From NCBI RefSeq assembly GCF_011050365.1, contig NZ_DRFV01000008.1:186001-250000 (forward strand): a stretch of DNA of 64,000 nt, read 5' to 3'. The notes under the pieces are model-generated. The model was not told the origin of the DNA and did not search any database. It saw only the letters and a program-made list of their open reading frames with translations. Source of the DNA: Pseudohongiella sp. Its GTDB lineage: Bacteria; Pseudomonadota; Gammaproteobacteria; Pseudomonadales; Pseudohongiellaceae. The translations under genes and the position numbers were made by a program. Of the stretch, positions 54,954 to 63,646 are shown in pieces. Every line of letters starts with the position of its first letter. Position 1 is the first letter of the stretch.

Positions 54954-56273
54954 ATGAATAAGCCATACTTCCCGGGCAGAACCCTGGCCCGATTCCGTTA
55001 TCTCGGTGTCAAGGCAGCAGGTGGCCTGATATTTGGCATGTTGCTGTTGTTAAGCATGCTGGTAGTTGCCACCGGTCCGAAGGCAGAACCCGTTGAGCGC
55101 GCCGAACGCGAATGGCCGGTGTCCTACCGTGAGGTAACCCCGGTTGCCATGGCGCCTACCATACAAGTGTATGGCAAGCTGGAAACCGACCAGTCGGCGA
55201 CACTGCGCGCCGGCGTCACGGCAACGGTTGCACAGGTGTTTCGCCGCGAGGGCGACTGGGTGAATGCCGGCGATCCATTGTTGCGCCTGGACGATGCTGA
55301 AGTGCTGCTGGCGGAAAAGTCAGCCCGTGCGGCCCTGGCTCGCGCGGAAGCGGCGCTGCGTTCGGTAAACAACGAACACCAGCTGGCGCGTGACCTGGGT
55401 CAGCATCATGAAGCGCAGGCGCAACTGGCGCGTGAAAAGCTGCAGCGCTTTGAGTCCCTGCATGCGAAAAGCATGATTGCCGATGCACAGCTTGATGATG
55501 TCCGCCATGAGGCCAATGAACGTGCCATGGTGCTGGCGCAGCACCAGTCCCGCCTGCTCGACTTTCCCAATCAGGAACAGCAGGCAGCCGCGGCGGTGGC
55601 AGAGGCTGCCGCGCGCCTGGGACAGGCTGAACTGGATAAACAGCATACCGATGTGCGGGTGCCATTTTCGGGCCGGGTGATGGCACTCGATGTGTCCGCG
55701 GGGGACCGCATCAGTGTGGGCAGCGCGCTGCTGTCTGTCGCCGATTATGCCGGCTTGCAGGTACGTGCGCCGGTGCCCATGGAGGTGGCGCAACGCCTGC
55801 GTCGCAGTCTCGACACAGGCACTCCCGTGGTGGCTGCTGCTACGGTTGCCGGTGAGCGACTTGGCTTCGGGCTGAGCGGTCTTGCCGGTGAGGTGAAAAC
55901 CGGCCACAGTGGTATTGATGCGTTTTTTCAGGTTGCTCCGGATTCGGTGATGGCATTGGGCACGGTTGTCAATCTGGTTATAGCGCTGCCGGAAGTACCC
56001 AATGTCATTGCCTTGCCCATCCACGCGGTATACGACAACAACCGGGTGTACAAAATCACCGATAACCGTTTGCAGGCGGTAGAGATCGAGCGTGTCGGAG
56101 AGCACATGGATGCGGCCGGCGACTATCGTGTGCTGGTACGTTCGGCAGAGCTTGAGTCGGGTGATCATTTGATGGTGTCGCAGCTACCAACCGCGATGAC
56201 GGGTTTGCTGGTCAAGCCCACGTCAACGGCCGCCCTGGAGCCGGCCCTGGTCGGGCAGTGGTCAAGCTGGTAG
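54954..56273 (+). CDS. Periplasmic adaptor (membrane fusion) protein of the RND pump
   Basis: A 439-residue HlyD/AcrA-type adaptor. After a cytoplasmic start (MNKPYFPGRTLARFRY) it has a single membrane helix (GLIFGMLLLLSMLVVATGP), so it is anchored by a helix rather than a lipid. Then come a lipoyl-like half (ATVAQVFRREGDWVNAGDPLLRLDDAEV), a long alpha-hairpin (about 110-215, Ala/Gln-rich), the second lipoyl half (HTDVRVPFSGRVMALDVSAGDRI) and a beta-barrel end. I took the ATG at 54954, nine bases after AAGGA; a GTG at 54948 is possible. It is coupled to the pump. Confidence 0.93.
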   Translation: MNKPYFPGRTLARFRYLGVKAAGGLIFGMLLLLSMLVVATGPKAEPVERAEREWPVSYREVTPVAMAPTIQVYGKLETDQSATLRAGVTATVAQVFRREGDWVNAGDPLLRLDDAEVLLAEKSARAALARAEAALRSVNNEHQLARDLGQHHEAQAQLAREKLQRFESLHAKSMIADAQLDDVRHEANERAMVLAQHQSRLLDFPNQEQQAAAAVAEAAARLGQAELDKQHTDVRVPFSGRVMALDVSAGDRISVGSALLSVADYAGLQVRAPVPMEVAQRLRRSLDTGTPVVAAATVAGERLGFGLSGLAGEVKTGHSGIDAFFQVAPDSVMALGTVVNLVIALPEVPNVIALPIHAVYDNNRVYKITDNRLQAVEIERVGEHMDAAGDYRVLVRSAELESGDHLMVSQLPTAMTGLLVKPTSTAALEPALVGQWSSW

Positions 56274-56323
56274 TGAAGTGATATGGTCTGCGCCATGCAA
56301 TTTCACCTCCAGAGGAACAGGCA

Positions 56324-57052
56324 ATGGCGCAGTTGTTGGAACAGCAGGGAGTAATCATTACCGGTGGTACCCGTGGTATTGGCAAGGCGATTGCGGAAGC
56401 GTTGCTGGCCGAGGGCGCCCGCGTGTTAATCACGGGGCGCTCACAGGAAAGTGTTGATGAAGCGCTGAGCGCCGTCAATCACCCTGCCCTGTTTGGCATG
56501 CCTGCAGACGTTGCCAGCGAAGACGATACCATTGCGGTGTTTGCCCGTGCCCTGGAGCTGTTTGGCAAGGTCGATGCCGTGGTGAACAATGCCGGTATCG
56601 CCCGCGCCGGCGCCATCCAGAATTTGCGTTTGAAAGACTTTCAGATGGTCATGGATACCAATCTGAACGGTGCCTTTCTGTATAGCCGCGAAGCCTTTCG
56701 CGTGATGAAAGATACCGGCGGTGGTCGTATTCTGAATATTGGCAGTATCTCCGCCGAGACCCCACGCTTTGGCTCGGTGCCCTATACCACCAGCAAATTC
56801 GGTTTGCAGGGCATGACCCGGGCGCTGGCAATTGAAGGGCGCGAAGTCGGCATCATGGTAAGCTGCCTGCACCCGGGCAATGTGCACACCGACATCTGGG
56901 ACAAGGCGCCCAAAGCCGTGGTTGATGAACCCAAGATGGCGGTCGCAGACATCGCCCGTGTCGCAGTGTTGATGCTGAGCATGCCGAAAAACGCCACCAT
57001 CATTGACGCCACTGTGCTGGACCCGCGACAGCCGTTTCTGGGTCGGGGCTGA
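56324..57052 (+). CDS. Short-chain dehydrogenase/reductase (FabG-like)
   Basis: A 242-residue NAD(P)-dependent oxidoreductase with the classical SDR features: TGGTRGIGKAIAEAL (cofactor), VVNNAGIARAGA (NNAG), catalytic Ser in ILNIGSISAET and Tyr/Lys in PYTTSKFG (YxxxK). The start is preceded by AGAGGAACAGG. Substrate unknown. It lies between the efflux operon and an exported SMP-30 gene, possibly in one transcript with the latter (44-bp gap). Confidence 0.9.
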   Translation: MAQLLEQQGVIITGGTRGIGKAIAEALLAEGARVLITGRSQESVDEALSAVNHPALFGMPADVASEDDTIAVFARALELFGKVDAVVNNAGIARAGAIQNLRLKDFQMVMDTNLNGAFLYSREAFRVMKDTGGGRILNIGSISAETPRFGSVPYTTSKFGLQGMTRALAIEGREVGIMVSCLHPGNVHTDIWDKAPKAVVDEPKMAVADIARVAVLMLSMPKNATIIDATVLDPRQPFLGRG

Positions 57053-57096
57053 CAGCCGGTATACTACACGTTCACCATGCTAACGGAGTATCTAAA

Positions 57097-57981
57097 ATGA
57101 AAACCATGTTCTTGCGATCAATCGCCGGCGTTGCTGCCGTTGTTGCCGGATCTGTGCTGGCTCAGGGTTCTGACCTTGTCGCACCCGGCGCCGAGGTGGA
57201 ATTACTGACGGATGGGTTTATATTTACCGAAGGCCCGGTTGCCGATGCCGCGGGTAATGTTTATTTCTCCGACATCCCGGCCAATACCAACTATGTGTGG
57301 ACCAACGACGGCGAGCTGCAGACTTTCCGCACTGACAGCAATGGTACCAATGGTCTGTTCTTTGACCGCAACTGGCAGCTGTTTGCTGCTGAAGGCGGAG
57401 CCGGCCGGATAACCGCGCTTGACAGCGACGGACAGGCAACCGTGATAGTGGGTGAGCACAATGGCCAGCGTTTTAACAGCCCGAACGATCTTTGGATCGA
57501 TGCCAGTGGTGGTATCTATTTCACCGACCCGCGCTACGGTGATGAGTCCAACAATCCGCAGCCCGGCTACTATGTGTACTATCTGGCACCGGGTACAGAT
57601 GAGGCTGAAGCGATCATCACCGACCTGGTAAAACCCAATGGCATTATCGGCACGCATGATGGACAAACACTGTATGTCGCCGACCATTTGGGTAATGAGA
57701 CGTATGCCTACGATATCACCGCGCCGGGCGAGCTCAGCAACAAGCGACTGCTGGCGGCCCAGGGGTCAGACGGGCTGACGCTGGATGAGCACGGCAACCT
57801 GTACCTGACCGGTGGCAACAATATTACGGTGTACAATCCCGCAGGTGAACTGATTGACACGCTGACGTTTCCGTTGGCACCCGCCAATATGACCTTTGGA
57901 GGGCCTGAGCGTGATGTGCTTTATGTCACTGCGCGCAGCAGTCTGTTTGCCCTGCCGATGAATGTGAAGGGTATGTACTGA
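57097..57981 (+). CDS. Exported SMP-30/gluconolactonase-family protein
   Basis: A 294-residue protein with a signal peptide (MKTMFLRSIAGVAAVVAGSV, cleavage near VLA|QG) and a six-bladed beta-propeller. Propeller and metal-site motifs are FTEGPVADAAGNVYFSDI, GTNGLFFDRNWQLF, FNSPNDLWIDASGGIYFTDPRYG and VKPNGIIGTHDGQTLYVADH. Family enzymes hydrolyse lactones or esters using a bound Ca or Zn. The periplasmic location and adjacent SDR suggest sugar or lactone oxidation, but the substrate is unknown. A CGGAG site lies before the ATG. Confidence 0.9.
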   Translation: MKTMFLRSIAGVAAVVAGSVLAQGSDLVAPGAEVELLTDGFIFTEGPVADAAGNVYFSDIPANTNYVWTNDGELQTFRTDSNGTNGLFFDRNWQLFAAEGGAGRITALDSDGQATVIVGEHNGQRFNSPNDLWIDASGGIYFTDPRYGDESNNPQPGYYVYYLAPGTDEAEAIITDLVKPNGIIGTHDGQTLYVADHLGNETYAYDITAPGELSNKRLLAAQGSDGLTLDEHGNLYLTGGNNITVYNPAGELIDTLTFPLAPANMTFGGPERDVLYVTARSSLFALPMNVKGMY

Positions 57982-57994
57982 CCCCACGAGGGCG

Positions 57995-59092
57995 TTATGC
58001 CGGGTGAAAGAACTGATACCGGTTGCGCCCGGCCGCCTTGGCCTGATACATGGCGTGATCGGCCTTGGTCATCAGATCCTTGAAGTCGTGACCGTGCTGT
58101 GGCGACAGGGCTACGCCCATGGACACAGCCGGTGTCAGGGTTTCATTGTGCAGGGAGACCGGACTGGAGACAGCGTGATAGATCTTTTCCAGGATGGGCT
58201 CAACGTCTCTGCCTTTGCTGATGCCGGGCAACAGGATCAGGAATTCATCACCGGCAATGCGCACCAAGCGGTCAGACTTGCGCAGCTGAGAGCCAATCGT
58301 TTCACCCAGATAACGCAGCAATTCGTCACCCAGGTGGTGGCCGTGTGAGTCATTGATGACCTTGAAGTTGTCCACGTCTACAAACACCAGGCCGACGCCG
58401 GAGTGCTCCTGCTGGCTGAGCATCATCAATTCATCAAAATAATGTTCAGCCATGCGGCGGTTGGGCAGTCCGGTCAAATTGTCATGGTTGGCCAGGTGTT
58501 CAGCCCTGAGTCTGGATTGGGTGGCATCGTCCATTTGTATGTGAAGTGCATCGAGCAGTACCAGCAGGTCGGAGGCCAGCACCCGGATGATAAAGGCGGC
58601 GGCGGTCAGGATAATGCCGTAATCCCACAACCAGCGGTAGTCTGTTGCGTCCTCCAGCCCCTGGCGCCAGCCAGTATTACTCGCGATCAGCAACACCACC
58701 ATGAAGGCCAGCATTGACGCCAGCGCCAGATAGAAGGTGCGTTTGCCGATCATGATGATGGCAAACAGCAGCACTGCTGGATATGCCATTAGCGCCGATG
58801 AACGCAGCCCCGCACCTCCCCACATGGCTTGTGCAACGCAGACGAACATGACAAAAACGGTCAGTCCGGCGGCACCCTGGGCATGCCCTTTGCGCAGCAC
58901 CAATAGCGATAGCAGCAGAGAGACGATGGTGAACAGCAGGGTGGGCACGACCACACTTTGCGAATCGAACAGGTTTACCAGAGACAACGCACTGACCGAG
59001 AAAAGCATGACCACAATGCCCTGACTTATGCGTTTATTGCGGATCTGCTGTATCGGGTCGGTATGACGGGATTTATTGATAGGTTCGCGCAT
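57995..59092 (-). CDS. Membrane diguanylate cyclase with AGDEF active site
   Basis: A 365-residue protein from the ATG at 59092 (MREPINKS); a TTG nine codons upstream is less likely. About six membrane helices (30-195) carry no recognised sensor. After a short linker comes a GGDEF domain (NHDNLTGLPNRR, VFVDVDNFKVINDSHGHHLGDELL). The signature reads RIAGDEFLI, i.e. A instead of the first G, a variant found in active cyclases. An inhibitory site RKSD lies five residues before it, so product inhibition by c-di-GMP is likely. It is convergent with the SMP-30 gene. Confidence 0.92.
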   Translation of the reverse strand: MREPINKSRHTDPIQQIRNKRISQGIVVMLFSVSALSLVNLFDSQSVVVPTLLFTIVSLLLSLLVLRKGHAQGAAGLTVFVMFVCVAQAMWGGAGLRSSALMAYPAVLLFAIIMIGKRTFYLALASMLAFMVVLLIASNTGWRQGLEDATDYRWLWDYGIILTAAAFIIRVLASDLLVLLDALHIQMDDATQSRLRAEHLANHDNLTGLPNRRMAEHYFDELMMLSQQEHSGVGLVFVDVDNFKVINDSHGHHLGDELLRYLGETIGSQLRKSDRLVRIAGDEFLILLPGISKGRDVEPILEKIYHAVSSPVSLHNETLTPAVSMGVALSPQHGHDFKDLMTKADHAMYQAKAAGRNRYQFFHPA

Positions 59093-59179
59093 CCATACTC
59101 GTCCTGGTTCCGATAGCAAGCTTTAAATTACGCTGGGTACTATGCCGTGGATCACATGAGTTGGCAATCCTCTGATAGC

Positions 59180-59202
59180 CTCCCCTGTCGATGACAGGGG
59201 AG
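59180..59202 (-). terminator. Strong hairpin after ahpF
   Basis: CTCCCCTGTC (59180-59189) and GACAGGGGAG (59193-59202) form a perfect 10-bp stem with a GAT loop, 14 bp after the ahpF stop and 88 bp before the GGDEF start. No T-tract follows, so it is more a Rho-independent-like barrier or an mRNA 3' stabiliser than a classical terminator. Confidence 0.5.
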
Positions 59203-59215
59203 CCAGCTGCCCGAA

Positions 59216-60769
59216 TCAATGACGAATCAGGTAGTCAAAGGCGCTCAATGAGGACCGGGAACCCTCGCCCATGGCAATGATAATCTGCTTGTAAGGCACA
59301 TTGGTGACATCGCCTGCGGCAAACACGCCGGGGATGTTGGTCTGACCCTTGGCGTCTATCTCGATCTCGCCATAGGGGCTGGTGGTGACCGTACCTTTCA
59401 CCCATTCGCTGTTAGGCAGCAGGCCAATCTGCACAAAAATACCTTCCAGCTCCAGCGTGTGCATCTCGTTGGTGTTTCTGTCCTTGTACTCGATACCGGT
59501 GACCCTGGTCTTGTCACCAAGCACCTGCGTGGTCTGCGCTGACGTGATGACGCTGACATTGGGCAGGCTGTGCAACTTTCGTTGCAACACATCGTCCGCT
59601 TTCAGGGTGTCGGCGAACTCCAGCACGGTCACGTGTTTAACAATACCAGCCAGATCAATGGCCGCCTCAATACCGGAATTGCCGCCGCCCGCGACGGCCA
59701 CCCGCTTGCCTTTGTACAGTGGACCGTCGCAGTGCGGGCAGTAGGCCACGCCCTTGTTTCGGTACTCGGTTTCACCGGGCACGTTCAGTTCGCGCCAGCG
59801 CGCACCGGTACTCAGGATCACGGTTTTTGACCGGACCGATGAGCCGTTCTCGAATTTTATTTCGTGCAGACCACCAACCTCGGTCGCCGGCACCAGCGCC
59901 GACGCGCGCTGCAGGTTCATGATGTCGACTTCGTATTGTTTGACGTGCTCTTCCAGCTCCCGGACCAGTTTCGGACCTTCTGTTTCCTGCACGGAAACAA
60001 AGTTTTCGATGGCCATGGTATCGAGCACCTGGCCGCCAAAGCGCTCGGCGGCAACACCGGTGCGAATGCCTTTGCGTGCGGCGTAAATGGCAGCAGCAGC
60101 GCCGGCCGGACCACCGCCCACAATCAGCACGTCAAACGGTTCCTTGCTGCTGATTTTTTCCGCTTCGCGTTCGGCTGCGCCGGTGTCGATTTTCGCCAGT
60201 ATCTCGTCAACGCCCATGCGTCCCTGACCAAAGGCTTCACCATTCAGGTAAACGCTGGGTACGGACATGACCTGACGCTGGTCAACCTCGTCCTGAAACA
60301 GGGCGCCGTCGATGGCTACGTGTTTGATATTGGGGTTCAGCACCGCCATCAGGTTCAGTGCCTGAACGACATCCGGACAGTTCTGGCATGACAGCGAGAA
60401 GTAGGTTTCAAAAACAAATTCGCCCTCAATGGCTTTGATCTGGGCAATTTTGTCGTCACTGAGTTTGGGCGGATGACCGCCTGTCTGCAGCAGAGCGAGT
60501 ACCAGTGACGTGAATTCGTGACCCATGGGAATGCCGGCAAAGCGCAGGTGCATGTCCGCATCCGGGCGCTGCAGGGCAAAGGAAGGGCGGCGCTCATCCT
60601 GACCGTCCTCGCGTACGGTAATCTTGTCAGTCAGACCCGCGATGTCATGGACAAGTGTGCGAAGCTCTGCGGATTTGGCGCTGTCATCCAGCGAAGCAAC
60701 GATCTCGAAAGGGCGGGTCACTTTTTCCAGGTAAGCCTTTAACTGGGCTTTCATGTTGGTGTCTAACAT
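59216..60769 (-). CDS. ahpF: Alkyl hydroperoxide reductase subunit F
   Basis: Flavoprotein that reduces AhpC with NADH. The 517 residues have an N-terminal double thioredoxin-like domain with CQNC (Cys128 and Cys131), an FAD domain ([18 protein letters not shown]), and a thioredoxin-reductase-like centre in YCPHCDG, with an NADH fold [14 protein letters not shown]. The start [16 protein letters not shown] is the family standard. It follows ahpC by 182 bp with a terminator between, suggesting ahpC is made in excess. Confidence 0.97.
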   Translation of the reverse strand: MLDTNMKAQLKAYLEKVTRPFEIVASLDDSAKSAELRTLVHDIAGLTDKITVREDGQDERRPSFALQRPDADMHLRFAGIPMGHEFTSLVLALLQTGGHPPKLSDDKIAQIKAIEGEFVFETYFSLSCQNCPDVVQALNLMAVLNPNIKHVAIDGALFQDEVDQRQVMSVPSVYLNGEAFGQGRMGVDEILAKIDTGAAEREAEKISSKEPFDVLIVGGGPAGAAAAIYAARKGIRTGVAAERFGGQVLDTMAIENFVSVQETEGPKLVRELEEHVKQYEVDIMNLQRASALVPATEVGGLHEIKFENGSSVRSKTVILSTGARWRELNVPGETEYRNKGVAYCPHCDGPLYKGKRVAVAGGGNSGIEAAIDLAGIVKHVTVLEFADTLKADDVLQRKLHSLPNVSVITSAQTTQVLGDKTRVTGIEYKDRNTNEMHTLELEGIFVQIGLLPNSEWVKGTVTTSPYGEIEIDAKGQTNIPGVFAAGDVTNVPYKQIIIAMGEGSRSSLSAFDYLIRH

Positions 60770-60878
60770 TTGACAAATTCCTCTTTAAGACAGCTATCCC
60801 TTAACAGGCGGTTGGTTAACTTGGTCTTTAGTAAAACAGGTACGGGTAAAACAGCTACGGTTGACAAAATTCGGGCAC

Positions 60879-60910
60879 AAAAAAGCCCGGACGGTTCGCG
60901 CCCGGGCTTT
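60879..60910 (-). terminator. Intrinsic terminator between ahpC and ahpF
   Basis: Read on the minus strand: AAAGCCCGG (60910-60902), an 11-nt loop, CCGGGCTTT (60890-60882) and a T-run to 60879. It lies 41 bp after the ahpC stop and about 110 bp before the ahpF start. Partial read-through or a separate ahpF promoter is needed for ahpF expression. Confidence 0.85.
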
Positions 60911-60951
60911 CGGGCTAAGATCAGGCAATGTTTGCGATCAAAGCGGATGGA

Positions 60952-61515
60952 TCAGATCTTGCCAACCAGATCCAGTGAAGGTGCCAGAGTGGCCTCGCCT
61001 TCTTTCCACTTTGCCGGGCAAACTTCGCCCGGGTGTTTCGCTACATACTGGGCAGCTTTGACTTTGCGCAACAACTCGGACGCATCGCGGCCGATATTGC
61101 CGGCAGAGATCTCAACGATCTGGATAACGCCATCGGGATCGATAACAAACGTACCGCGTTCAGCCAGACCCACTTCTTCGATCATGACTTCGAAGTTGCG
61201 GCTGATAATACCGGTCGGGTCACCGATCATCGGATACGTGATCTTGCCAATGGTTTCTGAGCTGTCGTGCCAGGCTTTGTGGGTAAAGTGGGTGTCGGTG
61301 GATACGCTGTACACTTCCACGTCACGGCTTTTCAGCTCGGCGTAGTTGTCAGCCAGGTCACCCAGCTCAGTCGGGCAAACGAAAGTGAAGTCAGCCGGGT
61401 AGAAAAATACCACGGACCATTTGCCCTTGAGATTCGCTTCGGTGACATCCACGAATTCGCCGTTATGGAAAGCAGTCGCTTTAAATGGTTTTACTTCAGT
61501 GTTGATCAATGACAC
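60952..61515 (-). CDS. ahpC: Alkyl hydroperoxide reductase subunit C (peroxiredoxin)
   Basis: A 187-residue 2-Cys peroxiredoxin of the AhpC/Prx1 type. The peroxidatic cysteine is in DFTFVCPTE (Cys47) and the resolving cysteine in EVCPAKW (Cys166). [10 protein letters not shown]-like and [12 protein letters not shown] segments are typical. It removes hydrogen peroxide and organic peroxides and is recycled by AhpF. A GGAGCATTAACGT leader (with a GGAG about ten bases before the ATG) is seen. Control by OxyR is usual for this gene; a possible site is noted upstream. Confidence 0.98.
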   Translation of the reverse strand: MSLINTEVKPFKATAFHNGEFVDVTEANLKGKWSVVFFYPADFTFVCPTELGDLADNYAELKSRDVEVYSVSTDTHFTHKAWHDSSETIGKITYPMIGDPTGIISRNFEVMIEEVGLAERGTFVIDPDGVIQIVEISAGNIGRDASELLRKVKAAQYVAKHPGEVCPAKWKEGEATLAPSLDLVGKI

Positions 61516-61625
61516 GTTAATGCTCCTTTGCCGTGTAGCCGTTCCTTTAGGGGGAGGCCGATTAAGTTAACAGGGGCTATCATAACGGCGAGCGCAGCTT
61601 AGGTAAAATGAAATATTTATTGCGT

Positions 61626-61648
61626 AACGATAGATAAAACGTATCGTT
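61626..61648. promoter_or_regulatory. Inverted repeat upstream of ahpC, weak OxyR-site candidate
   Basis: AACGATA (61626-61632) and TATCGTT (61642-61648) form perfect 7-bp arms with a 9-nt spacer, about 110 bp upstream of the ahpC start. An ATAG half-site is present, but the four-element ATAG-N7-CTAT spacing of OxyR is not met. The rest of 61516-61898 (383 bp) holds the ahpC promoter region and the tandem repeat below; I see no gene in it. Confidence 0.3.
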
Positions 61649-61806
61649 GGTGGCGACTGCCCTGTTGTTGACGGGTCGACGTGAGTCCGGCACTGACTGC
61701 GCCGGTGTCTGTTATCGGGATCAGGGGGCTATTGCTGCTGCGTGTATCAATAGAGAAAATCGATGACATGAGTGACTGTGTTCAACTAAAGTCCGGTGAG
61801 CGGCCT

Positions 61807-61866
61807 GGTGAAGGGGTCGGTGAAGGGGTTGGTGAAGGGGTTGGTGAAGAGTTAAGTGAAGGAGTC
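61807..61866. repeat. Five 12-bp tandem repeats next to the DUF6164 gene
   Basis: GGTGAAGGGGTT-type units repeat five times: 61807-61818, 61819-61830, 61831-61842 and two degenerate copies to 61866. Being a multiple of three, they create a Gly-Glu-Gly-Val pattern in one frame (61681-61905), but that frame has only a GTG start without a ribosome site, and I do not call it a gene. It is a likely site of strand-slippage variation. Confidence 0.7.
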
Positions 61867-61898
61867 AGTAAACAGGAATGCCTGGCAGGCAACCACTG

Positions 61899-62252
61899 TC
61901 AGTAAAAAATCAGGATGGAAATCGCTGCCACGGCGACGACAATGAACAGGTAGGTAATGACCATGGCCGGTTCCCGCCGCAGCTGAGTGAGCATGGTATC
62001 GGCTGTGCCGGCAGCCCTGTCAGCAAGGTATTGAGCGCGCATACGCTGCAGACGCTGATGTTGATAGTCATCCAGCAGCGCGCGGGCCTCCGGGTAATCC
62101 GCATCATGGTGGAGCCACAGGCCGGGCATGGAGATGCCCCAATTGCCGGCACTGGTTTCGTAAAACGAAACGTCATGCGTTGCCAGCAGCTCGCGAACCT
62201 CGGCGGCTTCGTCCTCAGGGACATTACGCAGTCGAAACAACAATTTTGCCAT
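61899..62252 (-). CDS. DUF6164-family protein with a C-terminal membrane helix
   Basis: A 117-residue protein: an N-terminal soluble part (about 1-55, LLFRLRNVPEDEAAEVRELL and WGISMPGLWLHHDADY), a charged helix (ARALLDDYQHQRLQRMRAQY) and one C-terminal transmembrane helix (MVITYLFIVVAVAAISILIF), so it is probably tail-anchored in the inner membrane. The family looks to be DUF6164, found in proteobacteria and of unknown function. The family name is from memory. Confidence 0.75.
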   Translation of the reverse strand: MAKLLFRLRNVPEDEAAEVRELLATHDVSFYETSAGNWGISMPGLWLHHDADYPEARALLDDYQHQRLQRMRAQYLADRAAGTADTMLTQLRREPAMVITYLFIVVAVAAISILIFY

Positions 62253-62413
62253 GGGTACCGGTCTTTTAGGTGTTCTCGTAGTGAAGATGGCAGCGCACAG
62301 CGTGCCTGGTCATGCTCACTATGCTACCTCTTCCCGGAGCCTGGCGACAGCCGTGGTGAGGCGTTAATCACCGGCGCCGCCGTCTGGCACAACGACTATT
62401 AACAGGAGCAATC

Positions 62414-63361
62414 ATGAATATGCCTTCAGCATCAAGAGTCAGCACGTCGGCAGTAACCCCCGTCGTTCAGGGTCACGGAGCTTTCATGCGCCGTGTGCTG
62501 CAGGCTGCTGCTGTGTCATTGCTGCTTGTCATTGCCCTGCCGGCACGCGCCGACGCTCCGGTATGGCAGGCAAGCAAGGGCGATAACACGGTGTTTCTGG
62601 GCGGCACCATCCATTTGTTGCGGGCCCAGGATTATCCATTGCCGGAGGCGTTTGAAACCGCCTACCAGGCATCAGATCGTCTGTTCTTCGAGATTGATCA
62701 AAACCAGATGACGGATATGTCAGTGCAGGCACGCATGATGCAGCAACTGACCTATCAGGATGATCGTACCCTGCAAAGTGTACTTGATGATGAAACCTAC
62801 GCGGCGTTGACTGCCTACGCCGAAAATGCCGGCCTGCCAATGGCCATGATGCAGAAATTCAAGCCCGGTATGCTGCTTACTACACTGTCATTGCTTGAGT
62901 TTCAGAGCCGGGGATTCACGCCCCAGGGCGTCGACGCGTATTACAATTCACGCGCCATGGGTGATGGCAAGGATCGGGGTGAGCTGGAAACCATAGATCA
63001 GCAGATCGCCATGCTGGCAAGCATGGGGGAAGGGTATGAGAGCGAATTTGTGACCTATTCACTGCGTGATCTGGAAACTGTTGGCGACGCTATCGAAGAC
63101 ATGCTGGCCGCCTGGCGGGCCGGCGACCAGGCATCGTTGGAAGCGCAGTTCATTGCTCCCATGCTGGCGGAGGCGCCAGAGCTTTACGACAGCATGCTGG
63201 TCGAGCGCAATAACAACTGGATGTCGCAAATTGAGGCGATGTTTGACGAGCCGGGTACCGAGTTCGTGTTGGTGGGCGCGGCACATCTTGTCGGAGAGCA
63301 TGGCGTGCTAGCGATGCTCTCTGAACGTGGTTACGAGATTGACAGGGTGAGCGCAGACTAG
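62414..63361 (+). CDS. TraB/GumN-family protein, exported
   Basis: A 315-residue protein from the ATG at 62414 with a clear ACAGGAG site. A 24-residue N-terminal extension precedes the signal-like segment FMRRVLQAAAVSLLLVIALPARA|DA; an internal ATG (62486) would give a normal signal peptide. The TraB/GumN domain has KGDNTVFLGGTIHLL, DRLFFEID, VDAYYNSRA and the C-terminal FVLVGAAHLVGEHGVLAML. Members may be metalloproteases acting on peptides; the function in this organism is unknown. Confidence 0.88.
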   Translation: MNMPSASRVSTSAVTPVVQGHGAFMRRVLQAAAVSLLLVIALPARADAPVWQASKGDNTVFLGGTIHLLRAQDYPLPEAFETAYQASDRLFFEIDQNQMTDMSVQARMMQQLTYQDDRTLQSVLDDETYAALTAYAENAGLPMAMMQKFKPGMLLTTLSLLEFQSRGFTPQGVDAYYNSRAMGDGKDRGELETIDQQIAMLASMGEGYESEFVTYSLRDLETVGDAIEDMLAAWRAGDQASLEAQFIAPMLAEAPELYDSMLVERNNNWMSQIEAMFDEPGTEFVLVGAAHLVGEHGVLAMLSERGYEIDRVSAD

Positions 63362-63410
63362 TTAAAGCTTCTTCGTGGAGTCGGCATAGATGTCGACCCC
63401 ACAGCGTGAA

Positions 63411-63584
63411 TCAGTTTGCGGTTTTGTGGCTCAGGATGATCTGTCGCGGGCCGCGGGTATGTGTCTGGCCGCTGGTACCGGTTGGAATCTGTTGGACTTT
63501 ACCACCTGATTTTACGAACGCCGCCATCTGGCGCGCCAGATCATCTCGGTCGCAAACGGGAAGATCTTTTTTGGACTTGGACAT
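63411..63584 (-). CDS. Small basic protein of unknown function
   Basis: A 57-residue protein from the ATG at 63584 (MSKSKKDLPVCDRDDLARQ), with AAAGGT upstream. It continues MAAFVKSGGKVQQIPTGTSGQ and ends HTRGPRQIILSHKTAN. A helix followed by a Gly-rich basic part suggests nucleic-acid or protein binding. The pattern resembles small conserved proteins of gammaproteobacteria, but I cannot name a family. It lies 49 bp after the TraB gene, convergent with it, and 62 bp after the DUF3501 gene on the same strand. Confidence 0.6.
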   Translation of the reverse strand: MSKSKKDLPVCDRDDLARQMAAFVKSGGKVQQIPTGTSGQTHTRGPRQIILSHKTAN

Positions 63585-63646
63585 GCTGTCAACCTTTGGG
63601 TTCACCGTGTAAAGCCGATTATTATACACCATTTCAGCCAAAGCTG

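Noticed and set aside
61681-61905. 74-codon frame with Gly-Glu-Gly-Val repeats
   Set aside because: GTG start without a ribosome site; the repeat pattern comes from a 12-bp DNA tandem repeat, and no conserved domain is visible.
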